Positions 9,258 through 19,030 of a stretch of DNA of 64,000 nt are shown here, piece by piece. A program made the translations under genes and the position numbers. Within the stretch, counting starts at the first letter, position 1. The number at the start of each line of letters is the position of its first letter. Source of the stretch: Faecalibacter bovis (GTDB lineage Bacteria > Bacteroidota > Bacteroidia > Flavobacteriales > Weeksellaceae). The notes beneath the pieces are model-generated. The model was not told where the DNA came from. It made no database searches and worked only from the letters and a program-made list of their open reading frames with translations. Where the stretch lies: the NCBI RefSeq assembly GCF_017948305.1, contig NZ_CP072842.1, positions 2,362,501 to 2,426,500 of the forward strand, in the 5' to 3' direction.

Positions 9258-10118
9258 ATGCTAAAGAAAATTTTTACTCTATTTATCGGTGCAGCAACTA
9301 TTACTTCTTGTACCATTGCAGAAGAAGTTGTTGTAACAGAAACAGGAGGAGTTGACTATGTACAAAAAATTGAAATGCCACAAATGGCAGCAATGATGGG
9401 TGCAGTTGATATGGATGAGAAAATAGAAATGAATCAGATTTCTAATACTGAATTTACATATTTAGAATTTCTAGAGAAAATGCAAACGATGGGTTCAAAA
9501 AAATCAGCTAATAATTTGAAAGATTTTTCAATTTATAAAGATGAATTGGATGCTATTGATTTTGTGAAGTTTAGATTAGATATGCGAGATAATTTTGCTT
9601 TAGAAGTTATTAATAGATCTAAATCTGTTGATGAATTTAATTCAAATTCTGTTATCATAGAAAATACTTTTGCTACAATTAGCCAAAAAGAAAAAGCTAG
9701 AATTGAAGCAGTAAAATTAGCAGAAGAATCTAAAAAGAAAAAGAAGAAAAAGAAAAAAAATCAGGAGGAAGGTTCACCATTTGACGAATTATTTTCGGAT
9801 AATCCACTTTCAAATTTTTCGAGCATGAAATATGCTTTTGATGGGAAAACATTTTCTAAAACAATAGATTCGGAAAAATATTTAAAAGATTATCAATCTG
9901 AAGAATTTGAAACAGAAGAGGAGAAGCAAATGTTTGCGGGAATGATGAAGCAAATGAAATTTAAATACAAATATACTTTCCCTCGTAAAATTAAATCTGT
10001 AAATATTGAAGATGTTATGTTTACATCAGACGGAAAATCATTTATTAAAGAATATAGTTTAGATCAATTAATTGGTGATCCAGCATTAGGAAATTTTAAA
10101 GTAGAATTAGAAGATTAA
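9258..10118 (+). CDS. putative lipoprotein of unknown function with a lysine run
   Basis: A 286-residue protein with a lipoprotein signal peptide (hydrophobic stretch then ITSC, lipid Cys at about residue 18). The middle carries an uninterrupted run of nine lysines (near residues 160-168), flanked by an acidic, methionine-containing segment (EEEKQMFAGMMKQMKFKYKYTFP). The C-terminal part looks beta-rich, with FTSDGKSFIKEYSLDQLIGDPALGNFKVELED. I recognise no family. The lysine codons in the run are mixed AAA and AAG. It is monocistronic, with a hairpin terminator downstream. Confidence 0.75.
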   Translation: MLKKIFTLFIGAATITSCTIAEEVVVTETGGVDYVQKIEMPQMAAMMGAVDMDEKIEMNQISNTEFTYLEFLEKMQTMGSKKSANNLKDFSIYKDELDAIDFVKFRLDMRDNFALEVINRSKSVDEFNSNSVIIENTFATISQKEKARIEAVKLAEESKKKKKKKKKNQEEGSPFDELFSDNPLSNFSSMKYAFDGKTFSKTIDSEKYLKDYQSEEFETEEEKQMFAGMMKQMKFKYKYTFPRKIKSVNIEDVMFTSDGKSFIKEYSLDQLIGDPALGNFKVELED

Positions 10119-10121
10119 ATA

Positions 10122-10150
10122 TAAAACCACCTTTTTAAGGTGTTTTTTTT
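10122..10150 (+). terminator. terminator after the lysine-rich lipoprotein gene
   Basis: The stem CACCTT / AAGGTG (10128-10133, 10137-10142), extended by A-T pairs, is followed by eight T. Confidence 0.75.
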
Positions 10151-10176
10151 GTTGATGCTATCTATAAAACGTTTTG

Positions 10177-10184
10177 TAAATTTG
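10177..10184 (+). promoter_or_regulatory. -7 promoter box for lipB
   Basis: Reads TAAATTTG, 21 nt before the lipB ATG; TTG at 10152 is a possible -33 element. Confidence 0.5.
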
Positions 10185-10204
10185 TTGCACAAAATTACTA
10201 TTTA

Positions 10205-10924
10205 ATGAAGCAAGAAGTGTTCTTCCAGGATTTAGGAATCAATAGAGATTATCAAGAGATTTGGGATCTTCAGGAAGAGTTATTAGCAGAAAATGTAGCC
10301 ATTAAGCAATATAATAGAAGTCAAGAAAAAGAAGGTTCAACAGCTTTTAAAGCGACAAAAAATCATCTTTTTTTTGTTGAACATCCTCATGTATATACTT
10401 TAGGGAAAAGTGGCGATGTAGAAAATATGTTAGCCAACGAAGATAAATTAAACGAAATCCAAGCGACATTTGTAAAAACAAATAGAGGTGGAGATATTAC
10501 CTATCACGGACCAGGGCAATTGGTTGGTTATCCAATTCTTGATTTAGAGACTTTTAAACCTGATATTCATTTATACATGCGAAATTTGGAAGAAGTTATT
10601 ATCCGAACGTTAGCAGAATACGGATTAAAAGGTGAGCGTTCTCAAGGTGAAACAGGTGTTTGGCTAGATGTCGGTAAACCATATGCACGTAAAATTTGTG
10701 CAATGGGTGTTAAAGCTTCTAGATGGGTTACTATGCATGGTTTTGCTTTAAATGTAAATTCGGATTTACGTTATTTTGAATATATAATTCCTTGTGGGAT
10801 AAAAGACAAAGCTGTGGCTTCTCTTGATCGTGAACTTAATCGAGAAATTGACATGGAAGAAATTAAAGGATTCGTTCAAAAACACTTTGAAGAAGTATTT
10901 GAAGTGAATTTAAAGATAAGTTAA
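10205..10924 (+). CDS. lipB: lipoyl(octanoyl) transferase LipB
   Basis: A 239-residue cytoplasmic enzyme that moves octanoate from acyl carrier protein to the lipoyl domains of 2-oxoacid dehydrogenases and the glycine cleavage H protein. Conserved motifs are all present: RGGDITYHGPGQLVGYPI near residue 98, GVWLD near 154, RKICAMGVKASRWVTMHGFALNV near 164 (with the conserved Lys) and the catalytic Cys in IPCGIKDKAVASL near 198. Length is normal. No lipA is adjacent. It has its own promoter box and a terminator downstream. Confidence 0.96.
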   Translation: MKQEVFFQDLGINRDYQEIWDLQEELLAENVAIKQYNRSQEKEGSTAFKATKNHLFFVEHPHVYTLGKSGDVENMLANEDKLNEIQATFVKTNRGGDITYHGPGQLVGYPILDLETFKPDIHLYMRNLEEVIIRTLAEYGLKGERSQGETGVWLDVGKPYARKICAMGVKASRWVTMHGFALNVNSDLRYFEYIIPCGIKDKAVASLDRELNREIDMEEIKGFVQKHFEEVFEVNLKIS

Positions 10925-10963
10925 AAAGATTTTTATTTTAAGTTAGATTTAACATATATTTAG

Positions 10964-10994
10964 AAACTACTTGATTATTCAGGTAGTTTTTTTT
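10964..10994 (+). terminator. terminator after lipB
   Basis: The stem AACTAC-TTGA / TTCA-GGTAGTT is followed by eight T, ending near 10994. Confidence 0.8.
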
Positions 10995-11015
10995 AATTAA
11001 ATCTATTACAAACAT

Positions 11016-12458
11016 ATGAGTCAATCACAAAAAACTAATTGGGCACAATTTATACCTTTAGTTACGGTCTTTTTCTTCTGGGGATTTGTTGCTGCGAGTA
11101 ATGACATCTTAATTCCAGTATTTAAAAAAGCGTTTGATTTAACACAAGGACAAAGTCAATTCGTATCATTAGCATTCTATATTGCCTACACCGTAGGTTC
11201 AGTTATTTACATGTTAATTTCTCTAGCCACAGGAAAAGATTTAATCAATAGATTCGGTTATAAAAATAGCTTAGTTTTTGGATTATTAGTTTCAGCTTTA
11301 GGTACTTTACTATTTATACCAGCAGCTAATACTGGATCTTACGAATTAATGTTAGCCGGTTTATTTACAGTTGCGTTAGGGTTTTCGGTTCAACAAACTG
11401 TTGCAAATCCGTTAGCAATCGCATTAGGAAATGTAAAAACTGGTTCTCAACGTCTAACACTTGCTGGAGGAATTAATAATTTAGGAACTACCATTGGTCC
11501 ATTAATTGTTGCTTATGCAATTTTCGGTGGTGCTGATGCGAAAGATTCTGATCTTAGCATCGAAGCTGTTAAAATTCCATACATCTGTTTAGGTATCGCA
11601 TTTACATTGGTTGCAGTTTTCTTAAAATTCTCGAAATTACCAAATCATATTGAGGAAGAAGTTGAAGAAGATGATTTATATTTTGGATTAGACAAAGAAG
11701 ATAAACCTGCTGTGGCTAAAAAAGTTGATCGATCATCAGCTTTAAAATATCCTCAGTTGGTTTTAGGGATGATTGCTATTTTCTTATACGTTGGTGTAGA
11801 AGTTTCTACAGTAAGTAATTTCCCAGCTTATATGGAAAACGAATTAGGATTTTCTATTTCTCAAGTTACACCATATGTTTCCTTATATTGGGCAAGTATG
11901 ATGATTGGTCGCTGGGGTGGTGCTGCAGAGGCTTTTGGTTTAGATAAAGCTAAAACAATGTTTTTGAAAGTTGTTGCTCCATATTTAGCTTTTGGAATTT
12001 TCTTATTAGTGAATTACATCGCCGGACACGATTTAAAACCTTTCTATTTTTACGCATTAATTATTTTGATTTTAATCATCGCTGATATTGCTACAGAAGG
12101 AAATCCTGCGCGTATGTTATTAATATTCTCTATCATAGGTATTATAGCTTTACTAATCGGAATGAATACTTCAGGATTAGTTTCTGTATATGCAATTACA
12201 TCTGTCGGATTATTTTGTAGTACGTTATGGCCTTGTATTTTTGCGTTAGCAACTAATGGATTAGGTAAAAATACATCTCAAGGTTCGTCTTTTTTAATTA
12301 TGATGATTTTTGGTGGAGGTATAATCAGTTCTCTTCAAGGAATGTTAGCAGATTTTACGTCAATCCATTTTAGTTATATCCTATGTGTTTTATGTTTTGT
12401 TTATTTAGCATTTTATGCTGTTGCGACTAAATCAATATTCAAAAAACAAGGATTATAA
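11016..12458 (+). CDS. sugar MFS transporter, FucP/GluP type (FHS family)
   Basis: A 480-residue inner-membrane permease with about 12 helices. The opening WAQFIPLVTVFFFWGFVAA and the segment FSVQQTVANPLAIALG followed by LTLAGGINNLGTTIGPL are characteristic of the fucose:galactose:hexose:H+ symporters (FucP, GluP). A cytoplasmic acidic loop at about residues 210-240 (HIEEEVEEDDLYFG) divides the two six-helix halves. The substrate is likely a hexose or deoxyhexose. The gene stands alone with a strong terminator downstream, and no sugar kinase or isomerase gene is adjacent to suggest which sugar. Confidence 0.88.
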   Translation: MSQSQKTNWAQFIPLVTVFFFWGFVAASNDILIPVFKKAFDLTQGQSQFVSLAFYIAYTVGSVIYMLISLATGKDLINRFGYKNSLVFGLLVSALGTLLFIPAANTGSYELMLAGLFTVALGFSVQQTVANPLAIALGNVKTGSQRLTLAGGINNLGTTIGPLIVAYAIFGGADAKDSDLSIEAVKIPYICLGIAFTLVAVFLKFSKLPNHIEEEVEEDDLYFGLDKEDKPAVAKKVDRSSALKYPQLVLGMIAIFLYVGVEVSTVSNFPAYMENELGFSISQVTPYVSLYWASMMIGRWGGAAEAFGLDKAKTMFLKVVAPYLAFGIFLLVNYIAGHDLKPFYFYALIILILIIADIATEGNPARMLLIFSIIGIIALLIGMNTSGLVSVYAITSVGLFCSTLWPCIFALATNGLGKNTSQGSSFLIMMIFGGGIISSLQGMLADFTSIHFSYILCVLCFVYLAFYAVATKSIFKKQGL

Positions 12459-12481
12459 ATCTATTATAGTTTTCAAAATTT

Positions 12482-12512
12482 AAGGAGTGTTCCATCGGAG
12501 CACTCCTTTTTT
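12482..12512 (+). terminator. terminator after the FucP-like transporter
   Basis: An 11-bp stem AGGAGTGTTCC / GGAGCACTCCT with one G-T wobble, loop ATC, then seven T. Confidence 0.88.
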
Positions 12513-12910
12513 TATTTGATAATGTTTTTATTACTAGAAATCACGTTATAAATAGAAACTTATTCATTTATAAATATTTATTCAAGATTAATTAAAATAA
12601 ATCAATTTATTAATATGATAATTTTTATTAATCTTTTTTAAGAAATGTTAAATAAAAAACTTTAACAGTAATGATTATAATAATATTCTATATTTGGACC
12701 ACAATATTCTAACCAAATATTGTATATCAACCAACCTAAAAATAGCCATATATTTATGCATTTACTTTCGATAAGGATTTAGATTACTTCTTATAAATCC
12801 GATACTACCATCCAATAGAATTTTCTATTTATATACACTTCTTAATTAAGAAGTAAACCAACTTGTTTTTTATAATTATAAAAAACACACTAAATCACAC
12901 TTAAAATTTA
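12513..12910 (+). other. 398-nt intergenic region / structured leader of the pseudogene at 12911
   Basis: No open frame of note. It holds a -7 box TATATTTG at 12689-12696, so the transcript would start near 12703 and carry about 208 nt of leader. Within that leader are three foldable elements: GGATTTA with TAAATCC at about 12776-12801, the palindrome CTTCTTAATTAAGAAG at about 12838-12853, and a perfect 24-nt palindrome at 12864-12887 (core TATAATTATA flanked by a T-run and an A-run). Function unknown. Confidence 0.5.
12689..12696 (+). promoter_or_regulatory. -7 promoter box upstream of the 12911 pseudogene
   Basis: Reads TATATTTG, matching TAnnTTTG; it would give a leader of about 208 nt. 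Confidence 0.4.
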
Positions 12911-13976
12911 ATGAAAAAGACATTCTTATTTCTAAGTGCATGTGCTATTTATACATGTACAAATGTGTCTGCCCAAGTTGGGATTGGCACTAATCTACCT
13001 CAAACAACATTAGTCATTGCAGGAAAACCAAACGTCGCTAACGTCGCTGATGGTGTTATTGCTCCAAAAATTTCTAAATAGAATTTGGCTAATAAAGCAA
13101 GTGGTGTTTATACCATCGATCATATTGGTGCAATAGTTTATGTCGATACGATTACAAATGTAAATTCTGGGACAAGTCTTTCGCAAGTTTCAAACATCAA
13201 AACGCTTGGATATTATTATTTTGATGGTCAACGCTGGCAACCAATTGCGAAATGATGCTTGGGTTAATAATGAAACGAATTCTAGGGTAGAATTAGCTAC
13301 TACATCTAAAGGTGAAACTCGTACAGCGAACAATAATTTTTTTATTCAAGATGTTGGCAATGTAGGGATTGGGACGCAAACACCAACTGCAAAATTACAC
13401 GTGAATGGAAATCTTAAAGTTGAAACGATGGATACCTATAATGCGGATGTAGCTAAACCAGTTTATTGGAATCCGGAGACTAAATCATTATCTACAACGT
13501 TGGTACAACGACCATTTTATAATTTTAAATATAAGCTGAGAGCAAGTAAAAATGAAGATTGGATTAATAATTTTAATACATTAATTGATGCAACTAAATA
13601 TACTTTAATTATAACTTCTGCGGTATTGCGTCAATCAAATATTAATGGAGAAACATTTAATAATTCGGATGCAAATGCATATATCAATCTTTTCAATACC
13701 AACGCTGGTTCTGAAAATGTTAAAGATTACAAACAAGTGTTACCGAATATTGTTCCTTTTGTAGAAGGAAATACATGGAGAGTACGAGCTGACTTTGTGA
13801 ATACTGCACCATACCGAGCAAATTCTGCAGTAGATTCTTATTTCTTATGGGAAATTGATGTGCTTGTTATCAATAACAATTCGATAAATACATTAGATTC
13901 ACAATTACATAAACTTGATTCTAATAGTGGTTCTGCTACTCAAAATCCTATACCACCTTCAGTAACAACACCATAA
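12911..13976 (+). pseudogene. secreted tail-fibre-like / LHVNG-motif protein, disrupted
   Basis: Reads as one protein of about 355 residues broken twice. It starts MKKTFLFLSACAIYT with a signal peptide ending SAQ, then VGIGTNLPQTTLVIAGKP, as in secreted Bacteroidota proteins of this class. An in-frame TAG at 13079-13081 falls in PKISK*NLANKASG, after which the frame continues (GAIVYVDTITNVNSG, YYYFDGQRWQPIAK). Near 13250 the frame shifts by a net +1 (one inserted or two deleted bases), continuing as NDAWVNNETNSRVELA, then VGIGTQTPTAKLHVNGNLKV and a C-terminal half of unknown fold. The C-terminal part alone is open from 13206, but its first residues there are out of frame with the family. Either a decaying gene or two sequence errors. 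Confidence 0.75.
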
Positions 13977-14047
13977 ATATTTTGATTAATATAGAAGTTA
14001 AACATAACATCTAATATATGATTCAATCATTTTTACTTAATTCTTAA

Positions 14048-14083
14048 AAAAATAACCTCATTTATAAAATGAGGTTATTTTTT
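14048..14083. terminator. bidirectional terminator between the pseudogene and metF
   Basis: A 12-bp perfect stem AATAACCTCATT / AATGAGGTTATT (14051-14062, 14068-14079), with T-run and A-run on either side. Confidence 0.88.
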
Positions 14084-15039
14084 TAAAAGATAGCTTTTGC
14101 AACTTTTTGAGTGTTAATTGAATTACTCATTGTATAAAAATGTAATCCAGGAACTCCGAAATCTATTAATTCTTTGCATTGATTAATACACCATTCCATT
14201 CCAATTTCCTTAATTGTTTCTTTCTCTTTTGCTTTCAAAACTTCGATGGCTAAATCTTCTGGTAAATCAATGTAGAAATTCTGAGGAATTTTAGTTAATT
14301 GATTAAAGGTTGTTAATGGTTTAATGCCCGGAATTATCGGAACATTAATATCCATTTCACGACATTTATTTACGAAATCAAAATATTTCTGATTATCAAA
14401 AAACATTTGAGTTACGATGTAATCAGCACCTAATTCCACTTTCTTTTTTAGGTAATACATATCCATTGCCAAATTTGGAGATTCAAAATGCTTTTCTGGA
14501 TAACCTGCAACTCCAATACAAAAATCCATAGGGTGAGATTCTTGAATTTCGTCATCTAAATAACTTCCTTTGTTTAATGATGTTATTTGTTCAATTAATT
14601 CAGATGCGTACGCATTTCCACCAACCTCAGGTACAAATGTTTTTTCTGTTTTAATAGGATCTCCGCGTAAAACCAATACATTGTCAATGCCTAAAAAATT
14701 CAAATCTATCAAAGCATCTTCAGTATCTTCTTTCGTAAATCCGCCACAAATTAAATGTGGAATTGCGTCAATCTTATAATGATTTTGAATCGCTGCACAA
14801 ATCGCTACTGTTCCAGGTCGTTTTCTTACTTGGTAACGCTTCAATAATCCGTTATCTTTTTGCTTGTAAATGAACTCTTGTCGATGATAGGTTACATCGA
14901 TAAAAGCTGGATTTAGTTCCACTAAAGGATCTAAAGTTTTAAACGTACAATTCACATCTTGTCCTTTTAATGGAGGTAAAATCTCCACCGAAAACAAAGG
15001 TTTTCCGTTTGCACGTTCTAAATGTTCAGTAACTTTCAT
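14083..15039 (-). CDS. metF: methylenetetrahydrofolate reductase
   Basis: A 318-residue FAD-dependent TIM-barrel enzyme that reduces 5,10-methylene-THF to 5-methyl-THF, the methyl donor used by MetH next door. The N-terminal PLFSVEILPP has the conserved Glu. ATYHR-type IDVTYHRQEF follows near residue 48, then HLICGGFTKEDTEDALIDL, the flavin-binding LVLRGDP near 133, and a VTQMFFDNQKYFDFV segment near 210. Length is normal for the bacterial form. It is the last gene of the metH-metH-metF operon, 184 nt after the upstream gene, a gap that holds degenerate palindromic repeats. Confidence 0.95.
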   Translation of the reverse strand: MKVTEHLERANGKPLFSVEILPPLKGQDVNCTFKTLDPLVELNPAFIDVTYHRQEFIYKQKDNGLLKRYQVRKRPGTVAICAAIQNHYKIDAIPHLICGGFTKEDTEDALIDLNFLGIDNVLVLRGDPIKTEKTFVPEVGGNAYASELIEQITSLNKGSYLDDEIQESHPMDFCIGVAGYPEKHFESPNLAMDMYYLKKKVELGADYIVTQMFFDNQKYFDFVNKCREMDINVPIIPGIKPLTTFNQLTKIPQNFYIDLPEDLAIEVLKAKEKETIKEIGMEWCINQCKELIDFGVPGLHFYTMSNSINTQKVAKAIF

Positions 15040-15103
15040 TTTATATTGTTTAACGAAATTCGAAAATCGTTTTTCGTGTTTTTTTCTAAGTTCTAAGTGA
15101 TTT

Positions 15104-15215
15104 GTCTTTCTGAACTCGTTTCAGAATCGCATCTAAATTTTTATCATTTTAATGAGAAGCTGAACTAAATTTAGCCTGTCGAATTAATGAATTGTCATTC
15201 TGAATTTTTCAGAAT
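15104..15215. repeat. REP-like palindromic repeat cluster between metH and metF
   Basis: Two related hairpin units, TTCTGAA-x-TTCAGAA at about 15109-15127 and ATTCTGAA-TTT-TTCAGAAT at 15196-15214, flank a diverged inverted segment (about 15151-15185, GAGAAGCTGAACTAAATTTA). They resemble the TCATTCTGAA...TTTCAGAAT intergenic repeats common in flavobacterial genomes; that comparison is from memory. Confidence 0.5.
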
Positions 15216-15223
15216 CAAATCAA

Positions 15224-17887
15224 TTAAGCTAAATTCGGACTTATCCAGCGTTCCGCTTCTTCAATCGTAATTCCTTTGCGTTGTGCAAAATCTTCAACTT
15301 GATCCATTTTTATTTTTCCAACACCAAAATATTTCGCTTTCGGATTTCCGAAATAATAACCAGAAACTGAAGAAACGGGATACATCGCTAATGAACTCGT
15401 TAAATTGATTCCAGCATTATTTTCTACATCCAAAATCTTGAAAATCGTTTGTTTTTCTAAATGATCAGGACAAGCGGGATAACCTGGCGCAGGTCGAATT
15501 CCTTTGTATTTTTCAGCGATTAATTCGGAATTTTCTAAATTTTCATCTGCCGCATAGCCCCAATATTTTGTTCGAACTTCTTTATGTAGAAATTCTGCAT
15601 AAGCTTCTGCTAAACGGTCAGCAATCGCTTTCACTAATATCGAATTATAATCATCTAAATTATCTTGAAATGATTTCGCAAAATCTTCAATTTCAGTTCC
15701 AGCTGTTACTGCAAATGCACCGATATAATCGTCTATTTCTAAATCTTTCGGTGCAATAAAATCAGCAATCGATAGGTTAGGAGCTTCTTTTGATTTTTTC
15801 GATTGTTGGCGTAAGGTGTAGAATTCATCGATTTTATTTCCGTTTTCATCTAACAATTCAATCGTATCATCATTGATTGTATTGGCTTTAAATAAACCAA
15901 ATACTCCTTTTGGTTGTGCTAATTTTTCCGTTTCAATGCGATTTAACATTGCTAAAGCATCTACGTATAATTCTTTTGCATTTGTTCCAACCACATCGTC
16001 ATCTAAAATCGCTGGGAATTTTCCGTGTAAATCCCAAGTTTGGAAAAATGGTGTCCAATCGATGAAATCTTTTAATTCAGTAACAGTTGCTGTGTGCGTA
16101 AATACGCCTAATTGATTGGGTTTGAAAGGCGCATTTTCATTAAAATCAAGTTTTAATTTATTGACTCTCGCTTCATCAATCGTCAAATAATCTTTTGCAA
16201 CTGCACGATTCAAGAACCCTTCACGAATTTTATCATAATCTTTTTGAGTATCTTCTAATAATTCAGTCTGTTGTTGCCCAATTAATTTCTGACAAACCGT
16301 TACTGATCGAGATGCATCTAACACATGAATCGCCTTGTCGTATTCAGGAGCAACTTTTACAGCAGTATGTGCTTTAGAAGTTGTAGCTCCACCTATCATT
16401 AACGGAATCTCTAAGTTTAGACGTTTCATTTCCTTGGCAACATGAACCATTTCATCTAACGAAGGTGTAATCAAACCAGAAAGTCCAATGACATCTACTT
16501 TTTGTTTTTGTGCTTCTTCTAAAATTTTCTCAGGCGGAACCATCACACCTAAGTCAATAATTTCAAAACCATTGCAGCTTAAAACAACAGAAACGATGTT
16601 TTTCCCAATATCGTGAACATCACCTTTTACAGTGGCCATTAAAATTTTAGCAGGTTCTTTATCGCTTTTATTTCTTAATTTTTCTTCTTCTAAATAAGGT
16701 GTAAGATACGCTACGGCTTTTTTCATTACACGTGCCGATTTTACAACTTGCGGTAAAAACATTTTTCCACTACCGAATAAATCTCCAACGACATTCATTC
16801 CATCCATCAGTGGACCTTCAATCACGCGAAGTGGAGAACCGATTTGTTCCAGCGCTTCAGCAGTATCTTCATCAATAAATTCTGTAATTCCTTTAACTAA
16901 AGCAATTTCAATACGTTTTTCTAATGGTAATTCGCGCCAAGAATCATCTTTTTTCTTTTCCTTCGTAATGCCTTTTAGTCCTTCCGCAAACTCAATCAAG
17001 CGTTCAGTAGCATCTTCACGACGATCCAATAAAACATCTTCCACGTGTTCTAATAATTTAGGATCGATATCATCGTAAATCTCAATCATTTCTGGATTCA
17101 CAATGCCCATATCCATTCCGTGTTGAATTGCATGATATAAGAAAGCGGAATGCATTGCTTCGCGAACTGTATTGTTTCCACGGAACGAGAACGAAACATT
17201 AGAAACGCCACCTGAAACCAATGCGTGTGGAAGATTTTCTTTGATCCATTTTGTAGCTTCAAAGAAATCAATCGCGTTGCGACGATGTTCATCCATTCCA
17301 GTTGCAACAGGGAAAATATTTACATCGAAAATGATGTCTTTTGGATTGAATTTTACTTCATTTACTAAAATATCATACGAACGTTTTACTATTTCGATAC
17401 GTCTGTCGTATTTATCTGCTTGACCTTTTTCATCAAAAGCCATAATGACGGCAGCTGCACCAAAACGTTTGATTTTTTTTGCGTGTTCGATGAATAAAGC
17501 TTCTCCTTCTTTTAAGGAAATTGAATTGACTATCGCTTTTCCTTGAACGTTTTTTAAACCGGCTTCAATGATTTCCCATTTGGATGAATCAATCATAATT
17601 GGGACACGAGAAATGTCCGGTTCCGAAGCGATTAAACGTAAATATTTTGTCATTGCACCTACACCGTCGATCATTCCTTCATCCATATTGATGTCGATGA
17701 TTTGTGCCCCACCATCAACTTGATCACGGGCAACTTGCAGTGCTTCTTCGTATTTTTCTTCTTTAATTAAACGCAAGAATTTTTTCGAACCTGTCACATT
17801 AGTACGTTCACCAACATTTACAAAGTTTGAATTTTCGCGTACAATTAAAGGTTCTAATCCAGCTAATTGAATTTTTACTTCTGACAT
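15224..17887 (-). CDS. metH: methionine synthase, C-terminal chain (pterin, cobalamin and SAM-activation domains)
   Basis: An 887-residue chain holding the second to fourth modules of cobalamin-dependent methionine synthase. The pterin-binding barrel comes first ([16 protein letters not shown] near residue 22, then [19 protein letters not shown]). The cobalamin module has the helical cap (about 320-400) and the B12-binding [11 protein letters not shown] with lower-axial His near residue 427. The C-terminal reactivation domain has [12 protein letters not shown] near 800 and [18 protein letters not shown]. The enzyme transfers methyl from 5-methyl-THF to homocysteine. The homocysteine-binding module is a separate gene upstream, with a 13-nt overlap, so the two chains must act together. 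Splitting MetH in this way is frequent in Bacteroidota. Confidence 0.95.
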   Translation of the reverse strand: MSEVKIQLAGLEPLIVRENSNFVNVGERTNVTGSKKFLRLIKEEKYEEALQVARDQVDGGAQIIDINMDEGMIDGVGAMTKYLRLIASEPDISRVPIMIDSSKWEIIEAGLKNVQGKAIVNSISLKEGEALFIEHAKKIKRFGAAAVIMAFDEKGQADKYDRRIEIVKRSYDILVNEVKFNPKDIIFDVNIFPVATGMDEHRRNAIDFFEATKWIKENLPHALVSGGVSNVSFSFRGNNTVREAMHSAFLYHAIQHGMDMGIVNPEMIEIYDDIDPKLLEHVEDVLLDRREDATERLIEFAEGLKGITKEKKKDDSWRELPLEKRIEIALVKGITEFIDEDTAEALEQIGSPLRVIEGPLMDGMNVVGDLFGSGKMFLPQVVKSARVMKKAVAYLTPYLEEEKLRNKSDKEPAKILMATVKGDVHDIGKNIVSVVLSCNGFEIIDLGVMVPPEKILEEAQKQKVDVIGLSGLITPSLDEMVHVAKEMKRLNLEIPLMIGGATTSKAHTAVKVAPEYDKAIHVLDASRSVTVCQKLIGQQQTELLEDTQKDYDKIREGFLNRAVAKDYLTIDEARVNKLKLDFNENAPFKPNQLGVFTHTATVTELKDFIDWTPFFQTWDLHGKFPAILDDDVVGTNAKELYVDALAMLNRIETEKLAQPKGVFGLFKANTINDDTIELLDENGNKIDEFYTLRQQSKKSKEAPNLSIADFIAPKDLEIDDYIGAFAVTAGTEIEDFAKSFQDNLDDYNSILVKAIADRLAEAYAEFLHKEVRTKYWGYAADENLENSELIAEKYKGIRPAPGYPACPDHLEKQTIFKILDVENNAGINLTSSLAMYPVSSVSGYYFGNPKAKYFGVGKIKMDQVEDFAQRKGITIEEAERWISPNLA

Positions 17888-18873
17888 TGTCCAGCTATTT
17901 TTCTTGGTTCATATTCTTTAGCGATCTCCGCCATCATACGGATATGATCTGGAGTAGTTCCACAACAACCACCGATGATATTAACTAATTTTTTCTCTAA
18001 AAATGGTTTAATATGTTCGCGCATCATTTCTGCTGTTTCATCGTATCCACCAAACGCATTTGGTAATCCAGCATTAGGATAAGCACTCACATAAAATGGC
18101 GCTTTATCTGCTAATACTTCTAAGTATGGAATTAAATCTGTTGCACCTAACGCACAGTTTAAACCAACTGATAATAAATCGATATGTTCTAATGAAATCA
18201 AAAATGCTTCAGTTGTTTGACCAGAAAGTGTTCGTCCCGATTTATCGGTAATGGTGCCAGAAGCCATTAAAGGAATATCCATTCCAATTTCTTCTAAAGC
18301 ATCCTGAATCCCATAAAATGCGGCTTTTGCATTTAAAGTATCAAAAATAGTTTCCACTAAAAGAGCATCGACACCAGCTTCAATCATGGTTATTGCTTGA
18401 CGGTAATACACATGGGCTAATGTGTCAAAATCAATATCACGGAAACTTGGGTCATTAACTTGTGGAGAAATTGAAGCAGTTTTATTAGTTGGACCTAAAG
18501 AACCTAACACAAAACGAGGTTTTTCTGGTGTAGAATATTCAGCACAAGCTTCTTTCGCTAAGCGAACCGCCTCATGATTTAACTCGTCCACTAAATCGAC
18601 CATATCATAATCTTGCATCGAAATGATGTTGGCATTGAAAGTATTGGTTTCAATTAAATCTGCACCAGCTGCTAAATATTCACGGTGAATATTCTTGATA
18701 ATTTCAGGTTGAGTCAGGACCAATAAATCATTGTTTCCTTTTAAAGAAGTATGGAAATCTTTGAATCTATCACCTCTATAATCTTCTTCTTGTAAATTGT
18801 GCTTTTGGATCATTGTTCCCATCGCACCGTCAAGAATTAAGATTCGTTCTTTTAGTATATCGTTTAAAGTCAT
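17875..18873 (-). CDS. metH: methionine synthase, N-terminal homocysteine methyltransferase chain
   Basis: A 332-residue homocysteine-binding barrel. The start has [12 protein letters not shown] near residue 12 and IETNTFNAN near 79. The zinc-binding cysteines are in VGLNCALG (near residue 240) and [11 protein letters not shown] (near 304). It supplies zinc-activated homocysteine to the cobalamin module encoded by the next gene, which it overlaps by 13 nt in a different frame. The operon is read from a promoter at 19023-19030 through a SAM-I riboswitch 47 nt upstream of this ATG, so expression should fall when SAM is plentiful. A stand-alone betaine-type methyltransferase is excluded by the overlap with the MetH C-terminal chain. 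Confidence 0.94.
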   Translation of the reverse strand: MTLNDILKERILILDGAMGTMIQKHNLQEEDYRGDRFKDFHTSLKGNNDLLVLTQPEIIKNIHREYLAAGADLIETNTFNANIISMQDYDMVDLVDELNHEAVRLAKEACAEYSTPEKPRFVLGSLGPTNKTASISPQVNDPSFRDIDFDTLAHVYYRQAITMIEAGVDALLVETIFDTLNAKAAFYGIQDALEEIGMDIPLMASGTITDKSGRTLSGQTTEAFLISLEHIDLLSVGLNCALGATDLIPYLEVLADKAPFYVSAYPNAGLPNAFGGYDETAEMMREHIKPFLEKKLVNIIGGCCGTTPDHIRMMAEIAKEYEPRKIAGQCQK

Positions 18874-18919
18874 TTAAAAAATTTTAAACCATATAGCGAA
18901 AGTAGAAGAATTTCCATTT

Positions 18920-19016
18920 CCTTATTTTTCTCTAAATAGAGTAGGATGTAGCACCCAACAAAATTTGGGTTGCTAAGATATCATAGGGCCTATTCCCTCC
19001 ATCTTTCGTTATAAGG
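18920..19016 (-). promoter_or_regulatory. SAM-I riboswitch (S box) of the metH operon
   Basis: Read on the minus strand, the leader has the S-box order: P1 CCTTAT paired with ATAAGG at the two ends, then GATGGAGGGA, ATAGGCCCTATGA, CTTAGCAACCC, a P3 hairpin AACCCAAA/TTTGTTGGGT, and GTGCTACATCC. These are the conserved blocks of SAM-I riboswitches (GGAGGGA, GGCCC, GCAACC, GGTGCTAA-TCC). It begins almost at the predicted transcription start and ends 47 nt before the metH ATG. No T-rich terminator follows P1, so control of translation is the simpler reading, though this is not proven. Confidence 0.9.
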
Positions 19017-19022
19017 TTAATG

Positions 19023-19030
19023 CAAATTTA
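19023..19030 (-). promoter_or_regulatory. -7 promoter box of the metH operon
   Basis: Reads TAAATTTG on the minus strand; transcription would begin near 19016, the first base of the riboswitch P1 stem. Confidence 0.6.

Noticed and set aside
13206-13250. Separate gene beginning at 13206
   Set aside because: Its first 15 residues are out of frame with the family; the upstream frame (YYYFDGQRWQPIAK) shows the true continuation, so this is part of the pseudogene.
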